This document shows, one piece after another, positions 41,612 through 49,910 of a stretch of DNA of 64,000 nucleotides (positions within the stretch are counted from its first letter, which is position 1; the number at the start of each line of letters is the position of its first letter). The notes under the pieces are model-generated. The model was not told the DNA's origin, searched no databases, and worked only from the letters and a program-made list of their open reading frames with translations. Origin of the DNA: Streptomyces nigra (GTDB lineage: Bacteria > Actinomycetota > Actinomycetes > Streptomycetales > Streptomycetaceae); assembly GCF_003074055.1 (NCBI RefSeq), contig NZ_CP029043.1:7060501-7124500 (forward strand), read 5' to 3'. The position numbers and the translations under genes were made by a program.

Positions 41612-41686
41612 TCAGCTCACGACGGAACAGGCCGTGGTGGTGACACGCACGTGGTCAACGTGGCGGCGGGTCACGAGCACGGTCAT
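41612..41686 (-). CDS. Putative leader peptide (cysteine-responsive type), 24 aa
   Basis: ATG 41686 opens a 24-residue peptide, MTVLVTRRHVDHVRVTTTAC and SVVS. It matches the short Streptomyces leader-peptide type with the TRRHVDxxRVxxxxC core that precedes sulfur-assimilation and sulfonate genes. The Cys near the end is thought to make ribosome speed depend on charged cysteine tRNA. It lies 150 bases upstream of the start of the decayed DUF1684 gene on the same strand. The rest of 41470-41765 holds no other gene that I can support. Confidence 0.55.
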   Translation of the reverse strand: MTVLVTRRHVDHVRVTTTACSVVS

Positions 41687-41765
41687 GGAGTCAGGGAACT
41701 ACACGGAAGCGTGTGCGCACCAGTCACTTCGGCGGAACAGCCCGTACGGGGGCCGTCCGCCCGGC

Positions 41766-42680
41766 TCACCGGATGCCGAACAGCGCCGCCGCGTTGTCGT
41801 GGCACACCGCCCGCAGCCACTCCTCGCCGAGCCCCGGCCGCTCCAGCGCCCGGAGCTGATGCGCGTACGGGTAGGGGATGTTGGGGAAGTCCGAGCCGAG
41901 CAGGACGCGGTCGCCGAGCGCCGCCAGCCGGGGCAGCGCGCGGCGCGGGAACGGCGCCATCTCCTCGGAGAAGTCGGTGAACGCCATCGTGGTGTCCAGC
42001 CGCACCCGCGGGTACCGCTCGGCGAGACCGAGGAAGTCCTCGTACTCCGGCATCCCCAGATGCGCGACGATCAGCGGCAGTCCGGGGTGGCGGGCGAGCA
42101 CCTGCCCGATCGGGCCGGGCCCGGTGTGCTTGCCCGGCGCGGGGCCCGAGCCGCAGTGGACCACGACGGGGACGCCGGCCTCCGCGAGCAGACCCCAGAC
42201 CGGGTCGAGCAGCTCGTCCGCCGGGTCGTACGCGCCCACCTGCACATGCGCCTTGAAGACCCGGGCGCCCGCCTCCACGGCCTCCCGGACGTACGTCTCC
42301 ACGCCGGGCTCGGGGAAGAAGGTCGCGGTGTGCAGGGAGCCGGGGGTGCGGCGGGCGAAGTCGACGGCCCAGCCGTTCAGCCAGCGGGCCATGCCGGGCT
42401 TGTGCGGGTACAGCATCGCGGTGAAGGCGCGCACCCCGAAGTCCCGGAGCAGATCGGCCCGTTCACCCTCCTCGTGCCGGTAGGTGATCGGCCACTCGAC
42501 ACCGCCGGTCAGCGGCCCGAGCGCGTCGAAGTACCCCCACACCTTGCGCAGCACCCGCTCGGGCATGAAGTGGGTGTGCACGTCGATCAGACCCGGCAGC
42601 CCCAGCCCCTCCCAGAAGCGACGGACCTCCACCGCCTCGGCGGACGGCGTGCGGGGAGTCTGGGGCGAGAGGTCCGTCAT
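41766..42680 (-). CDS. Metal-dependent amidohydrolase (ACMSD-like family)
   Basis: A protein of 304 residues (309 if GTG 42695 is used) with an amidohydrolase-2 TIM barrel. Metal ligands are visible in the HxH of GLIDVHTHFMPERV, a His in VFKAHVQVGAYDP, the His in VPVVVHCGSG and the Asp in LLGSDFPNIPYPY. The family includes decarboxylases of aminocarboxymuconate and related aromatic acids, as well as hydrolases. It stands alone, 54 bases after the AlkD-like gene in the same orientation; the substrate is unknown. Neither start has a good ribosome site. Confidence 0.9.
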   Translation of the reverse strand: MTDLSPQTPRTPSAEAVEVRRFWEGLGLPGLIDVHTHFMPERVLRKVWGYFDALGPLTGGVEWPITYRHEEGERADLLRDFGVRAFTAMLYPHKPGMARWLNGWAVDFARRTPGSLHTATFFPEPGVETYVREAVEAGARVFKAHVQVGAYDPADELLDPVWGLLAEAGVPVVVHCGSGPAPGKHTGPGPIGQVLARHPGLPLIVAHLGMPEYEDFLGLAERYPRVRLDTTMAFTDFSEEMAPFPRRALPRLAALGDRVLLGSDFPNIPYPYAHQLRALERPGLGEEWLRAVCHDNAAALFGIR

Positions 42681-42734
42681 GCCGTCAACGATCACCCTTG
42701 ATGCCCGGACGGGTCCATTCCCTTGTGCGCAAGA

Positions 42735-43421
42735 TCACGACTCGGCGCGCCGGCGCACCATCTCGTCGATCCACACCGGGGCGAACGGCGACGTGCAGCC
42801 GGGGGACGTCGGATAGTCCTTCAGGACCTCCAGCCGCTCACCGATGGCGATCGCCCGGGCCCGGTGCTCCGGGTGCTCGATGCCGATCTGGGCCAGGCAG
42901 TGGTTCATCGCCCACTGCAGCCGCGGCGGGGCGTCCTTCATCTCCGCCTCGACGGTGTCGAGCAGTCCCGCCAGATCCAGGCCGTCCGGACGCTTCGCCA
43001 CCCGCTCGGTGGTCAGCGCCCAGCCGGCGCTCGCGACGACCGGGTCCGGATCGGCGAACCAGGCCACCCGCAACTCCTCCGCGTGCGGACTCTTGCGCAC
43101 CACGTAGTTCACCAGCCAGTCGTGCACCTTCGGGGTGCGGGCCTCGCGCAGCATGGCGTCCAGCTCGTCCCGGCCGAACGCCTTGGGCCGGCAGATCAGC
43201 AGCGCCAGCAGCCGCGCCGCCGAGTCACCGGTCGCCCAGAGCTCCTCCGCGAGGTCCTGCCGGGTCTTCAGCCGCTTCGCGATCGCCCGGAGCTTGCCCA
43301 GGTTCACACCGTGGTCGTCGCCGTGCCGCTCGTTCACCGCGCGCGTCTTCGGGTCCTCCAGCGCGGCCAGCTCGGCCATCACCTCGGTCACCGTCGTCCC
43401 GGCCCCGGCCGTCTCGGCCAT
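42735..43421 (-). CDS. DNA alkylation repair (AlkD-like) protein
   Basis: A 228-residue all-helical protein of the AlkD/HEAT-repeat group. It has the blocks HGVNLGKLRAIAKRLKTRQDLAEELWATGDSAARLLALLI, KVHDWLVNYVVRKSPHAEELRVAWFADPDPVVASAGWAL and PRLQWAMNHCLAQIGIEHPEHR. AlkD-type proteins excise N3- or N7-alkylpurines with a HEAT-like solenoid. The characteristic acidic/Trp pocket residues are not certain here, so it may be a paralogue with unknown lesion. ATG 43421 has GGGAG six bases upstream and divides from the divergent SRPBCC gene. Confidence 0.85.
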   Translation of the reverse strand: MAETAGAGTTVTEVMAELAALEDPKTRAVNERHGDDHGVNLGKLRAIAKRLKTRQDLAEELWATGDSAARLLALLICRPKAFGRDELDAMLREARTPKVHDWLVNYVVRKSPHAEELRVAWFADPDPVVASAGWALTTERVAKRPDGLDLAGLLDTVEAEMKDAPPRLQWAMNHCLAQIGIEHPEHRARAIAIGERLEVLKDYPTSPGCTSPFAPVWIDEMVRRRAES

Positions 43422-43540
43422 CACGGTCTCCCGTCCCTCGTGCGCGGGGGCAGCATACGGCGCCGGTTGGACACCCGGAGTGCGGGAACTCGGGGCGCCG
43501 GAGTCGACCGACACACGGTCCTGGCATCTGGGAGGTCTCC

Positions 43541-44044
43541 GTGGCCAAACGCCATCGTCTGATACACGTCGGGCCGAGTGCCGTCTGGGACGTCCTCGCG
43601 GACGGCACCCGGTACGCGGAGTGGGTCGTCGGCACCGCGCGGTCCGAACCCGTACGCGGACAGTGGCCGCAGACGGATTCGGCGATCCGCTACGAGATCA
43701 AGGTGGGCCCTGCCCGGCTGGTCAACGAGACGGTCGTCCGCCGCTACGAGGAGGGCCGCTGTCTGGAGCTGGAGGCCAAGGCGGGCCCGCTCGGCACCGC
43801 GCGCATCTCGATCGACGTCCGGCCCTGGGGCGAGAAGACGCTCGTCATCGTGGACGAGCACCCCCTGCAGGGGGCCGGTGGCACGCTGCACAACGCCGGG
43901 TTCGAGGTGCTGATCCAGCTCCGGCACCGCACCATGCTGGCCCGCCTCGCCCGGCTCTGCGAGAGCGAGGCCGCCCCGGACGAGCGGCCCGACCGCCAGG
44001 ACAGCGCCGGTCCGGCGGCGGCCCACGGAGCCGGGCATGCCTGA
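43541..44044 (+). CDS. SRPBCC family protein, first gene of an oxidoreductase operon
   Basis: A 167-residue START-like protein: LIHVGPSAVWDVLADGTRYAEWVVGTARSEPVRGQWPQTDSAIRYEIKVGP, then LELEAKAGPLGTARISIDVRPWGEKTLVIVDEHPLQGAGGTLHNAG. The helix-grip fold binds a hydrophobic molecule. GTG 43541 has GGAGG five bases upstream. Its last eight bases overlap the FAD oxidoreductase gene. It and the next three genes are in one run, so the ligand is probably the substrate or product of that oxidoreductase (inference). Confidence 0.88.
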   Translation: MAKRHRLIHVGPSAVWDVLADGTRYAEWVVGTARSEPVRGQWPQTDSAIRYEIKVGPARLVNETVVRRYEEGRCLELEAKAGPLGTARISIDVRPWGEKTLVIVDEHPLQGAGGTLHNAGFEVLIQLRHRTMLARLARLCESEAAPDERPDRQDSAGPAAAHGAGHA

Positions 44045-45656
44045 CGCCGTGGTCATCGGCGCCGGCCCCAACGGGCTGGTCGCCGCCAACGTCCTCGCGG
44101 ACGCCGGATGGCAGGTGGAGGTGCTGGAGGAGCAGCCGGAGCCCGGCGGTGCCGTCCGCCACGACCGGGGCGTCGACCCCGACTTCGTCAGCGACGTCTT
44201 CAGCTCCTTCTACCCGCTCGCCGCCGCCTCGCCGATCCTGGCCGGACTGCGCCTGGAGGAGCACGGCCTGCGGTGGAGCCATGCGCCCAGCGTGGTCGCG
44301 CACCCCCTCACGGACGGCCGCTGCGCCCTGCTGGACCGCGACGTCGAGGTCACCGCCGCGTCCCTCGAGGCGTTCGCCCCGGGCGACGGGGACGCCTGGC
44401 GGCGGCTGCACGACATCTGGGAGAAACTGCGCCCCGACCTGCTGGGCACCCTGTTCACGCCGTTCCCGCCGGTGCGCGCGGGGGCGCGGCTCGCGCTGCG
44501 GCTGCGGGCCGCCGGCGGACTGCGCATGGCCCGCAGTCTGGTCCTGCCGGTGCGCAGGCTCGGCGAGGAGGAGTTCCGGGGCGAGGGCGGCCGGGTGCTG
44601 CTCGCCGGCAACGCCCTGCACGCGGACCTCGCCCCGGAGTCGGCGGGCAGCGGCGGCTTCGGCTGGCTGATGACGATGCTCGGCCAGACCTACGGCTTCC
44701 CCGTGCCGGCCGGCGGGTCCGGTGCCCTCACCGACGCCCTGGTCCGGCGGCTGCGTTCGCTCGGCGGCGAGGTGCGCTGCGGGCAGCGCGTGGAGCGTGT
44801 CGTCGTCCGCGGCGGACGGGCCGTCGGCGTACGGACCGCGGCCGGGGACACCGTCGCGGCCCGCCGGGCCGTCCTCGCCGACCTGTCCGTGCCCGCCCTC
44901 TACGGCGACCTGGTGGAACCCGAGCATCTGCCCGCGCAGCTGCTGGACGACCTGCGGCGCTTCCAGTGGGACTTCGCCACCTTCAAGGTGGACTGGGCGC
45001 TCGACGGGCCGGTGCCCTGGCAGGCCGAGCAGGCGGCCCGGGCCGGCACCGTGCACCTCGCCGACGGCGTGGACGAGCTCACCCGATTCGCCGCCCAGCT
45101 CGCCATGCGCGAGGTCCCCGACCGGCCCTTCCTGCTCTTCGGCCAGATGACCACCTCCGACCCCTCCCGCTCCCCGCAGGGCACGGAGTCCGCCTGGGCG
45201 TACACCCATGTGCCGCACGACATCCGCGCCGACGCCGCCGACGAGGGCGTCACCGGCAGTTGGAACGCCAAGGAGCAGGAGCTGATGGCCGACCGCATGG
45301 AACGCCAGGTGGAACGCTTCGCACCCGGCTTCCGCCGGCGGATCCGCGCTCGCCGCGTCCTCGCGCCCCCGACCCTGGAGGCCATGGACGCCAACCTGAT
45401 GGGCGGCGCCATCAACGGCGGCACCACCGCCATGCACCAGCAGCTCTTCTTCCGCCCCGTCCCCGGCACCGGACGCCCCGAGACCCCGATCCCCGGCCTC
45501 TTCCTGGCCTCCTCCGGGGCTCACCCGGGCGGCGGAGTGCACGGCGCGCCCGGCGCGAACGCCGCACGCGCCGCCCTGCACCGCCACCGGCCGCCCGGAC
45601 TGTCCCGCGCCCAGCGTCTGCTGAGCGGCCGGGACCGCACCGGCACGCGACGATGA
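44037..45656 (+). CDS. FAD-dependent oxidoreductase, phytoene-desaturase-like
   Basis: A 539-residue flavoprotein of the CrtI/amine-oxidase group. The dinucleotide motif is AVVIGAGPNGLVAANVLADAGWQVEVLEEQPEPGGAVR near the start, and the C-terminal FAD contact is PETPIPGLFLASSGAHPGGGVHGAPGANAARAAL. A hydrophobic middle (VLLAGNALHADLAPESAGSGGFGWLMTMLGQTYGFPVPAGGSGALTDAL) is typical of the carotenoid/retinol saturase relatives that are widespread and uncharacterised in actinobacteria. It is not next to other carotenoid genes, so a lipid substrate is as likely. It overlaps the SRPBCC gene by eight bases. Confidence 0.9.
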   Translation: MPDAVVIGAGPNGLVAANVLADAGWQVEVLEEQPEPGGAVRHDRGVDPDFVSDVFSSFYPLAAASPILAGLRLEEHGLRWSHAPSVVAHPLTDGRCALLDRDVEVTAASLEAFAPGDGDAWRRLHDIWEKLRPDLLGTLFTPFPPVRAGARLALRLRAAGGLRMARSLVLPVRRLGEEEFRGEGGRVLLAGNALHADLAPESAGSGGFGWLMTMLGQTYGFPVPAGGSGALTDALVRRLRSLGGEVRCGQRVERVVVRGGRAVGVRTAAGDTVAARRAVLADLSVPALYGDLVEPEHLPAQLLDDLRRFQWDFATFKVDWALDGPVPWQAEQAARAGTVHLADGVDELTRFAAQLAMREVPDRPFLLFGQMTTSDPSRSPQGTESAWAYTHVPHDIRADAADEGVTGSWNAKEQELMADRMERQVERFAPGFRRRIRARRVLAPPTLEAMDANLMGGAINGGTTAMHQQLFFRPVPGTGRPETPIPGLFLASSGAHPGGGVHGAPGANAARAALHRHRPPGLSRAQRLLSGRDRTGTRR

Positions 45657-45703
45657 CGACACACCCACCCACCGCAGCCAGTTCGACGCCGTCGAGGAGA
45701 ACG

Positions 45704-46165
45704 ATGACCGCGCACGACGACGCCTCCGCACACCGCGACCGCATCCGGCCCCGCCCCGCCGGGGTCGACGACAAGACCGTGGAAGCCCTCGGAGCGCTCT
45801 CCAAGGCGCTGGAGACCACCGAGCGGGCCCGCGGCCGCCTCTACGACTTCCACCAGCTGACCGGGACCGCCGATCTGCAGCTGGACCGCGCGGTCGAGCT
45901 GCTGCGCGAGGCCGGCCACGCAGAGTGGGCCGAGAAGGTCCGCAAGGAGATCCTCGGCCGCAACGTCATCCCCGGGCACTGGACCTTCCAGATCATCGAG
46001 GCCTACAACGCCACCTACTACCGGCCCTTCCAGCAGCTCGAGGCCAGCGCGCTGCAGGAGCTCGCCGACGGCACGGACCACCTCTTCGAGGCGGAGATGA
46101 AGGAGGAGCGCCGGACCCACGGCCACCCCGACCACGCGCCGCTGCCGCCGACCGAGGAGTCGTGA
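45704..46165 (+). CDS. Conserved hypothetical protein, 153 aa
   Basis: A soluble helical protein of 153 residues that I do not recognise beyond a likely actinobacterial conserved hypothetical. Its features are an N-terminal charged part, a long amphipathic helix KTVEALGALSKALETTERARGRLYDFHQL and LDRAVELLREAGHAEWAEKVRKEILGRNVIPGHWTFQIIEAYNATYYRPFQQLEA. GAGGAG five bases before ATG 45704 supports that start; ATG 45653, overlapping the oxidoreductase stop, is also possible. It lies between the FAD enzyme and the SDR, within one operon. Confidence 0.75.
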   Translation: MTAHDDASAHRDRIRPRPAGVDDKTVEALGALSKALETTERARGRLYDFHQLTGTADLQLDRAVELLREAGHAEWAEKVRKEILGRNVIPGHWTFQIIEAYNATYYRPFQQLEASALQELADGTDHLFEAEMKEERRTHGHPDHAPLPPTEES

Positions 46166-46212
46166 CGCGGCCGGACCCGGCCCCGACCGACCACTGAGAG
46201 GAGGGACCGCCC

Positions 46213-47094
46213 GTGCGCAGCAGCCCGCTCGCCGACCGGACGGTCGTCGTCACCGGAGCCGCCCGCGGCCTGGGCGCCGCCATGGCCCGGCAGATCGCCG
46301 GACGCGGCGCCCGCGTGGCCCTGCTGGGCCACGAGAAGCAGGAACTGGAGGCGCTGGCCGAGGAACTGCCGGGGCCGACCCTGGCCCTGGAGGCCGACAT
46401 CACCGACCCGGACGCCCTCGCGGACGCCGCCGGGCGGGTCCGGGCGGGTCTCGGACCCGTGTCCGCCCTGGTGGCCAACGCCGGGATCGCCGAGGGCGGG
46501 CCGTTCCCCTCCTCGGACCCCGCCGCCTGGGCCCGGGTCATCGACGTCAACCTCACCGGCAGCGCCAACACGGCACGCGCCTTCCTGCCCGACCTGTTCG
46601 ACACCCGGGGGTTCCTGCTCCAGATCGCCTCCCTCGCGGCGATCGGCGCCGCGCCCCTGATGAGCGCCTACTGCGCCTCCAAGGCGGGCGTGGAGGCCTT
46701 CGCGCACGCCCTGCGGGCCGAGGTGGCGCACCGCGGGGTCGGTGTGGGCGTCGCCTACATCAACTGGACCGACACCGACATGATCCGGGACGCCGACCGG
46801 TACGCCGTCCTGCGCGAACTGCGCGGCCACATGCCGCCGCCCGCACGCCGGGTGTACCCGGTCGACACCGTCGCCGCCCGCCTGGTCAGCGGCCTCGAAC
46901 GCCGTCGTACGTCCGTCTACGCCCCGGCGTGGCTGCGGCTCACCCAGCCGGTGCGCGCGGCTCTGCCCCCGGTGGTGCTCCGCGTGACCCGCCGGGCCAT
47001 GCCCCGTCTGGAGGCCGAGATCCCCCTCGCCCACACCGGCCCGCTCGGCGCGGGCGGCGACGCGGACCGGGCGGCGTCCGGGGGAGGGGCCTGA
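46213..47094 (+). CDS. Short-chain dehydrogenase with C-terminal extension
   Basis: A 293-residue SDR. Motifs are TGAARGLGAAMARQIA (TGxxxGxG), VANAG, the Ser in LLQIASLAAIG, and the catalytic Tyr/Lys in SAYCASKAGVEAFAHAL. Asn in VNLTGSANTARA is conserved. The last 50 residues, after YAPAWLRLTQPVRAALPPVVLRVTRRAMPRLE, resemble the membrane- or lipid-associated tail of mycobacterial SDRs. GTG 46213 has GAGAGGAGG upstream. It ends the four-gene operon and is convergent with a membrane protein gene only seven bases away. Confidence 0.9.
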   Translation: MRSSPLADRTVVVTGAARGLGAAMARQIAGRGARVALLGHEKQELEALAEELPGPTLALEADITDPDALADAAGRVRAGLGPVSALVANAGIAEGGPFPSSDPAAWARVIDVNLTGSANTARAFLPDLFDTRGFLLQIASLAAIGAAPLMSAYCASKAGVEAFAHALRAEVAHRGVGVGVAYINWTDTDMIRDADRYAVLRELRGHMPPPARRVYPVDTVAARLVSGLERRRTSVYAPAWLRLTQPVRAALPPVVLRVTRRAMPRLEAEIPLAHTGPLGAGGDADRAASGGGA

Positions 47095-47101
47095 AGGCCG
47101 G

Positions 47102-48229
47102 TCACACCGCTGCGACCGGCTGCGGGGCCTCCGCCCTACGCTCGCCGGCGAGCCGCAGGATCACGTGGGCGAGCATGCCCGCCGTCGCGCCGAAGGTGAG
47201 CGCGGCCGGGACATGCTGGCCGAGGCCGGCCAGGAAGTGGGTCGGGCCCCAGACGCCGAGCGTGTCGTCCAGCGGGATGCGCAGGACCTGGCCGGTCAGC
47301 AGCGCCAGCACCGTCGCGCAGACCCCGCCCACCGCCATCGCGGGGAGCGTGACCCGGGTGAGCAGGCCCGGCAGCAGCCGCAGCGCCCACCACACCGCCA
47401 CCAGCACCAGCACGTCCACCAGGCGGTAGAGCAGCCAGTCGTCGAACGCCTTGCCCGCCGGGGCCGTCCAGCCGCCCAGGATCAGCCACTGGCGCAGCAG
47501 GTCGCCGGGCTCGGACAGCCGTCCCGTGCCGCCGAACGCGGTGTGGATCCGCGCCGCGACCCCGTCGTACGACAGGATCAGCAGCGACACGGCGATCCAG
47601 GCGGTGCCCAGCGTGGCCCCCAGCCGTGCGGCGCGCACCGGCACCGCCGACCGGGGTGGCGTCCCCGCGTCCTTGGCGACGGCGCGCCCGACCAGGACCG
47701 TGAGCCCGGCGACCAGCAGCGCGACGAGCACGGCCACCGGACCGCTGGACTCGATCCCCGCGGCCAGCCGCGGCAGGAACCGGTAGCTGCCCTGCCCGCC
47801 CGAGGCGATCAGCCACGGGGTGGAGACGCCGGCCGCCAGTGTCCCGGCCACCGGCCCCCACGCCCACAGCGCGAGCAGTGTGCCGGGCGTCCGCCCGTGC
47901 GAGGGCGGCATCCGGCGCAGCAGGAGCAGGGCGCCCCCGACGTAGAAGAGGAAGAGCGCCACGAACCGGATCTGCATCCCGGTGCGCCGCAGATCGGAGT
48001 AGTCGGGCGTCCCGCTCACCCCGGCGCCGTCACCGGGCGCGATCAGCACCGACTGGTCGTAGGCCCAGGGCGCGAGCCAGCCGCGCAGCTCCTGGACGGA
48101 CTCGATGCCGAGGGCCCGGGTGGCGCCCTGCAACTGGAGCGCGTGGGCGCTCGCCCCGGCCCACCACAGCAGCAAGGTGATGAGCACACCCCCGACCAGG
48201 GCCGGTATCGCCGCGCGCCGGTATGTCAT
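47102..48229 (-). CDS. Multispanning membrane protein of unknown function, 375 aa
   Basis: A 375-residue integral membrane protein with about eight hydrophobic segments: near 8-28, 88-106, 120-140, 165-185, 208-228, 285-300, 310-330 and 350-368. The N-terminal periplasmic loop carries SVQELRGWLAPWAYDQSVLIAPGDG and a Gly-rich turn. A second outside loop has YDGVAARIHTAFGGTGRLSEPGD. I do not recognise a named domain; similar proteins are annotated as hypothetical in Streptomyces. ATG 48229 begins the first segment. Confidence 0.8.
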   Translation of the reverse strand: MTYRRAAIPALVGGVLITLLLWWAGASAHALQLQGATRALGIESVQELRGWLAPWAYDQSVLIAPGDGAGVSGTPDYSDLRRTGMQIRFVALFLFYVGGALLLLRRMPPSHGRTPGTLLALWAWGPVAGTLAAGVSTPWLIASGGQGSYRFLPRLAAGIESSGPVAVLVALLVAGLTVLVGRAVAKDAGTPPRSAVPVRAARLGATLGTAWIAVSLLILSYDGVAARIHTAFGGTGRLSEPGDLLRQWLILGGWTAPAGKAFDDWLLYRLVDVLVLVAVWWALRLLPGLLTRVTLPAMAVGGVCATVLALLTGQVLRIPLDDTLGVWGPTHFLAGLGQHVPAALTFGATAGMLAHVILRLAGERRAEAPQPVAAV

Positions 48230-48341
48230 GTCGTCCCCCGTCTGTCCCTCGGCCACCGTCGATGGCGGCAGCGGAAGGATAGAGGGAGACGATCTTCGCG
48301 GCGCCGCTCCGTGGCCGAAAAGCAATCTGCGGGGCGCGGGG

Positions 48342-48740
48342 TCAGCGTCCGTACTTCTGGAGGGCGGCCGGGGTGACGGGGGTGAAGAAGTTGACCGGGG
48401 TGCCGTCCGGGTCGCGGAACAGCAGGGACCGGTTGCCCCAGGGCATCGTGGTGGGCCCCGCGACGACATCGCTCACGAAGCCGGTCAGGTCCCGGTGCAC
48501 ACGGTCGACGTCGTCGACGAGGAACTCGACGATCACGCTCTGGTTGGCCGCCGGGCGGGCGGAGCCGGGGGCGAACAGCGGGACGGTGGCGGTGCCCGCG
48601 ATCGCGAGGGCCGCACCCGGGGTCCTGAGTTCGGCGAACTCCTCGGTGGCCCAGGTCGCGGGCACGCCCAGGGCGCGCTCGTAGAACGCGACGAGGCGGG
48701 CGACATCGGCGGTGATCATGCGGACGGAGACGAACTCCAT
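48342..48740 (-). CDS. VOC-family (glyoxalase-like) protein
   Basis: A 132-residue single VOC module with two babab repeats. It starts MEFVSVRMITADVARLVAFYERALG, then GAALAIAGTATVPLF, and the second half VIVEFLVDDVDRVHRDLTGFVSDVVAGPTTMPWGNRSLLFRDPDGTPVNFFTPV. The second metal-binding Glu/His pattern is only partly present. It may bind and modify a small toxic compound or give resistance. ATG 48740 has GGAGAG four to five bases upstream. It is divergent from the WYL regulator, with a strong palindrome in the space. Confidence 0.88.
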   Translation of the reverse strand: MEFVSVRMITADVARLVAFYERALGVPATWATEEFAELRTPGAALAIAGTATVPLFAPGSARPAANQSVIVEFLVDDVDRVHRDLTGFVSDVVAGPTTMPWGNRSLLFRDPDGTPVNFFTPVTPAALQKYGR

Positions 48741-48804
48741 GGGACTCTCCTCGGCGGTGCGAAAGACGTTGTGCGGAAGACGTTCACCGGCGAGGCTAGG
48801 AGAA

Positions 48805-48829
48805 ATAGGGGACATGATCGGTCCTCTAT
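48805..48829. promoter_or_regulatory. Operator between VOC and WYL regulator genes
   Basis: ATAGGGGAC and GTCCTCTAT are inverted repeats (8 of 9 bases pair) with a seven-base spacer, centred in the 108-base divergent space. WYL/YafY-type regulators commonly control such a divergent neighbour, so this is the probable binding site. Confidence 0.65.
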
Positions 48830-48848
48830 TGCCGCTAGGTTTGGACGT

Positions 48849-49865
48849 ATGTCCCGGCCCACCGCCCGTGTCCTGACCCTGCTGGAGCTGCTGCAGTCGG
48901 GCGGCACCCGGACGGTGGCCGAACTGGCCGACCGGCTCGGCGTCGAGGGACGCACGGTGCGGCGGTACGTGGACCAGCTGATCGACCTCGACGTCCCCGT
49001 GGAGTCGGTGCGCGGCCGCTACGGCGGCTACCGGCTCGGTCCCGGACACCGGCTCCCCCCGCTCATGCTCGGCGACGACGAGGCGCTGGCCGTGCTGCTC
49101 GGCCTGGTCGCCGGCCGCCGGGCGGGGCTGACGACATCCCGGCGCACGGCCGCCGAGACGGCGTCGGCGAAGATCCGGCGCGTACTGCCCCGGCACCTGG
49201 CCCGCCGGCTCGACGCCCTCCTCGAATCCCTCGCCTTCACGGACGAGCCCGGAGAGCCGGATGCCGCCGACTCCGGTGTCCTGCTCACCCTCGCGGACGC
49301 GGTGCGCCACCGCCGTCCCGTCGCGCTCCGCTACACCGACCGAGACGGGCGGCGCAGCCACCGCACCCTGCACGCCTACGGGATCGTCGCGCACGCCGGC
49401 CGCTGGTACGTCACCGGCAGGGACGCCGGGATCGACGAGGACCGGACCCTGCGGCTCGACCGCATCGCGGACGCACGGACCCTGCCGGGCTCGTTCGCAG
49501 CGCCCGAGGGGCCCTCGCCGGCGGAGCGTGTGGTGTCCGGGTTCGCCACGGCGGCGTACCGCCACGAGGTGACCCTGCGTATCCACGCGACGGCCGCACA
49601 CATCCAGAGCCACCTGCCCGCCTCCGTCGCGAGCGTGGAGGAGCATCCGGCGGGCGAGGGAGGGGAGGACCGGCGCTGGCTGCGCGTCGAACTGCGGGCG
49701 GAGCGGCTGGACTGGCTGCCGCCGGTACTCGCCGCACTCGACCGGCCGTTCGTCGTGGAGCGCCCCGACGAGCTGCGCGGCCTCGTCACCGCGTTCGCCG
49801 ACCGGCTGGCCGCCTCCGCGCGCCGCCGCGTCCCGCCGGAGGACATGCCGAAAGGGTGCCCGTGA
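48849..49865 (+). CDS. WYL-domain (YafY-type) transcriptional regulator
   Basis: A 338-residue regulator. The N-terminal HTH_11 region is RVLTLLELLQSGGTRTVAELADRLGVEGRTVRRYVDQLIDLDVPVESVRGRYGGYRLGPGHRLPPLML. The WYL domain spans about residues 150-230 (VALRYTDRDGRRSHRTLHAYGIVAHAGRWYVTGRDAG). Here the name-giving W-Y-L reads RWYVTG, with the conserved Arg in RTLRLDRIADA. A WCX-like C-terminal part follows. WYL domains can sense small molecules or nucleic acids. ATG 48849 is 20 bases after the palindrome. It is divergent from the VOC gene that it likely controls. Confidence 0.92.
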   Translation: MSRPTARVLTLLELLQSGGTRTVAELADRLGVEGRTVRRYVDQLIDLDVPVESVRGRYGGYRLGPGHRLPPLMLGDDEALAVLLGLVAGRRAGLTTSRRTAAETASAKIRRVLPRHLARRLDALLESLAFTDEPGEPDAADSGVLLTLADAVRHRRPVALRYTDRDGRRSHRTLHAYGIVAHAGRWYVTGRDAGIDEDRTLRLDRIADARTLPGSFAAPEGPSPAERVVSGFATAAYRHEVTLRIHATAAHIQSHLPASVASVEEHPAGEGGEDRRWLRVELRAERLDWLPPVLAALDRPFVVERPDELRGLVTAFADRLAASARRRVPPEDMPKGCP

Positions 49866-49910
49866 AGCCGGTCCAGCCGGTCCTTCGGGGCACCCCTCGG
49901 CAGCCCGGGG

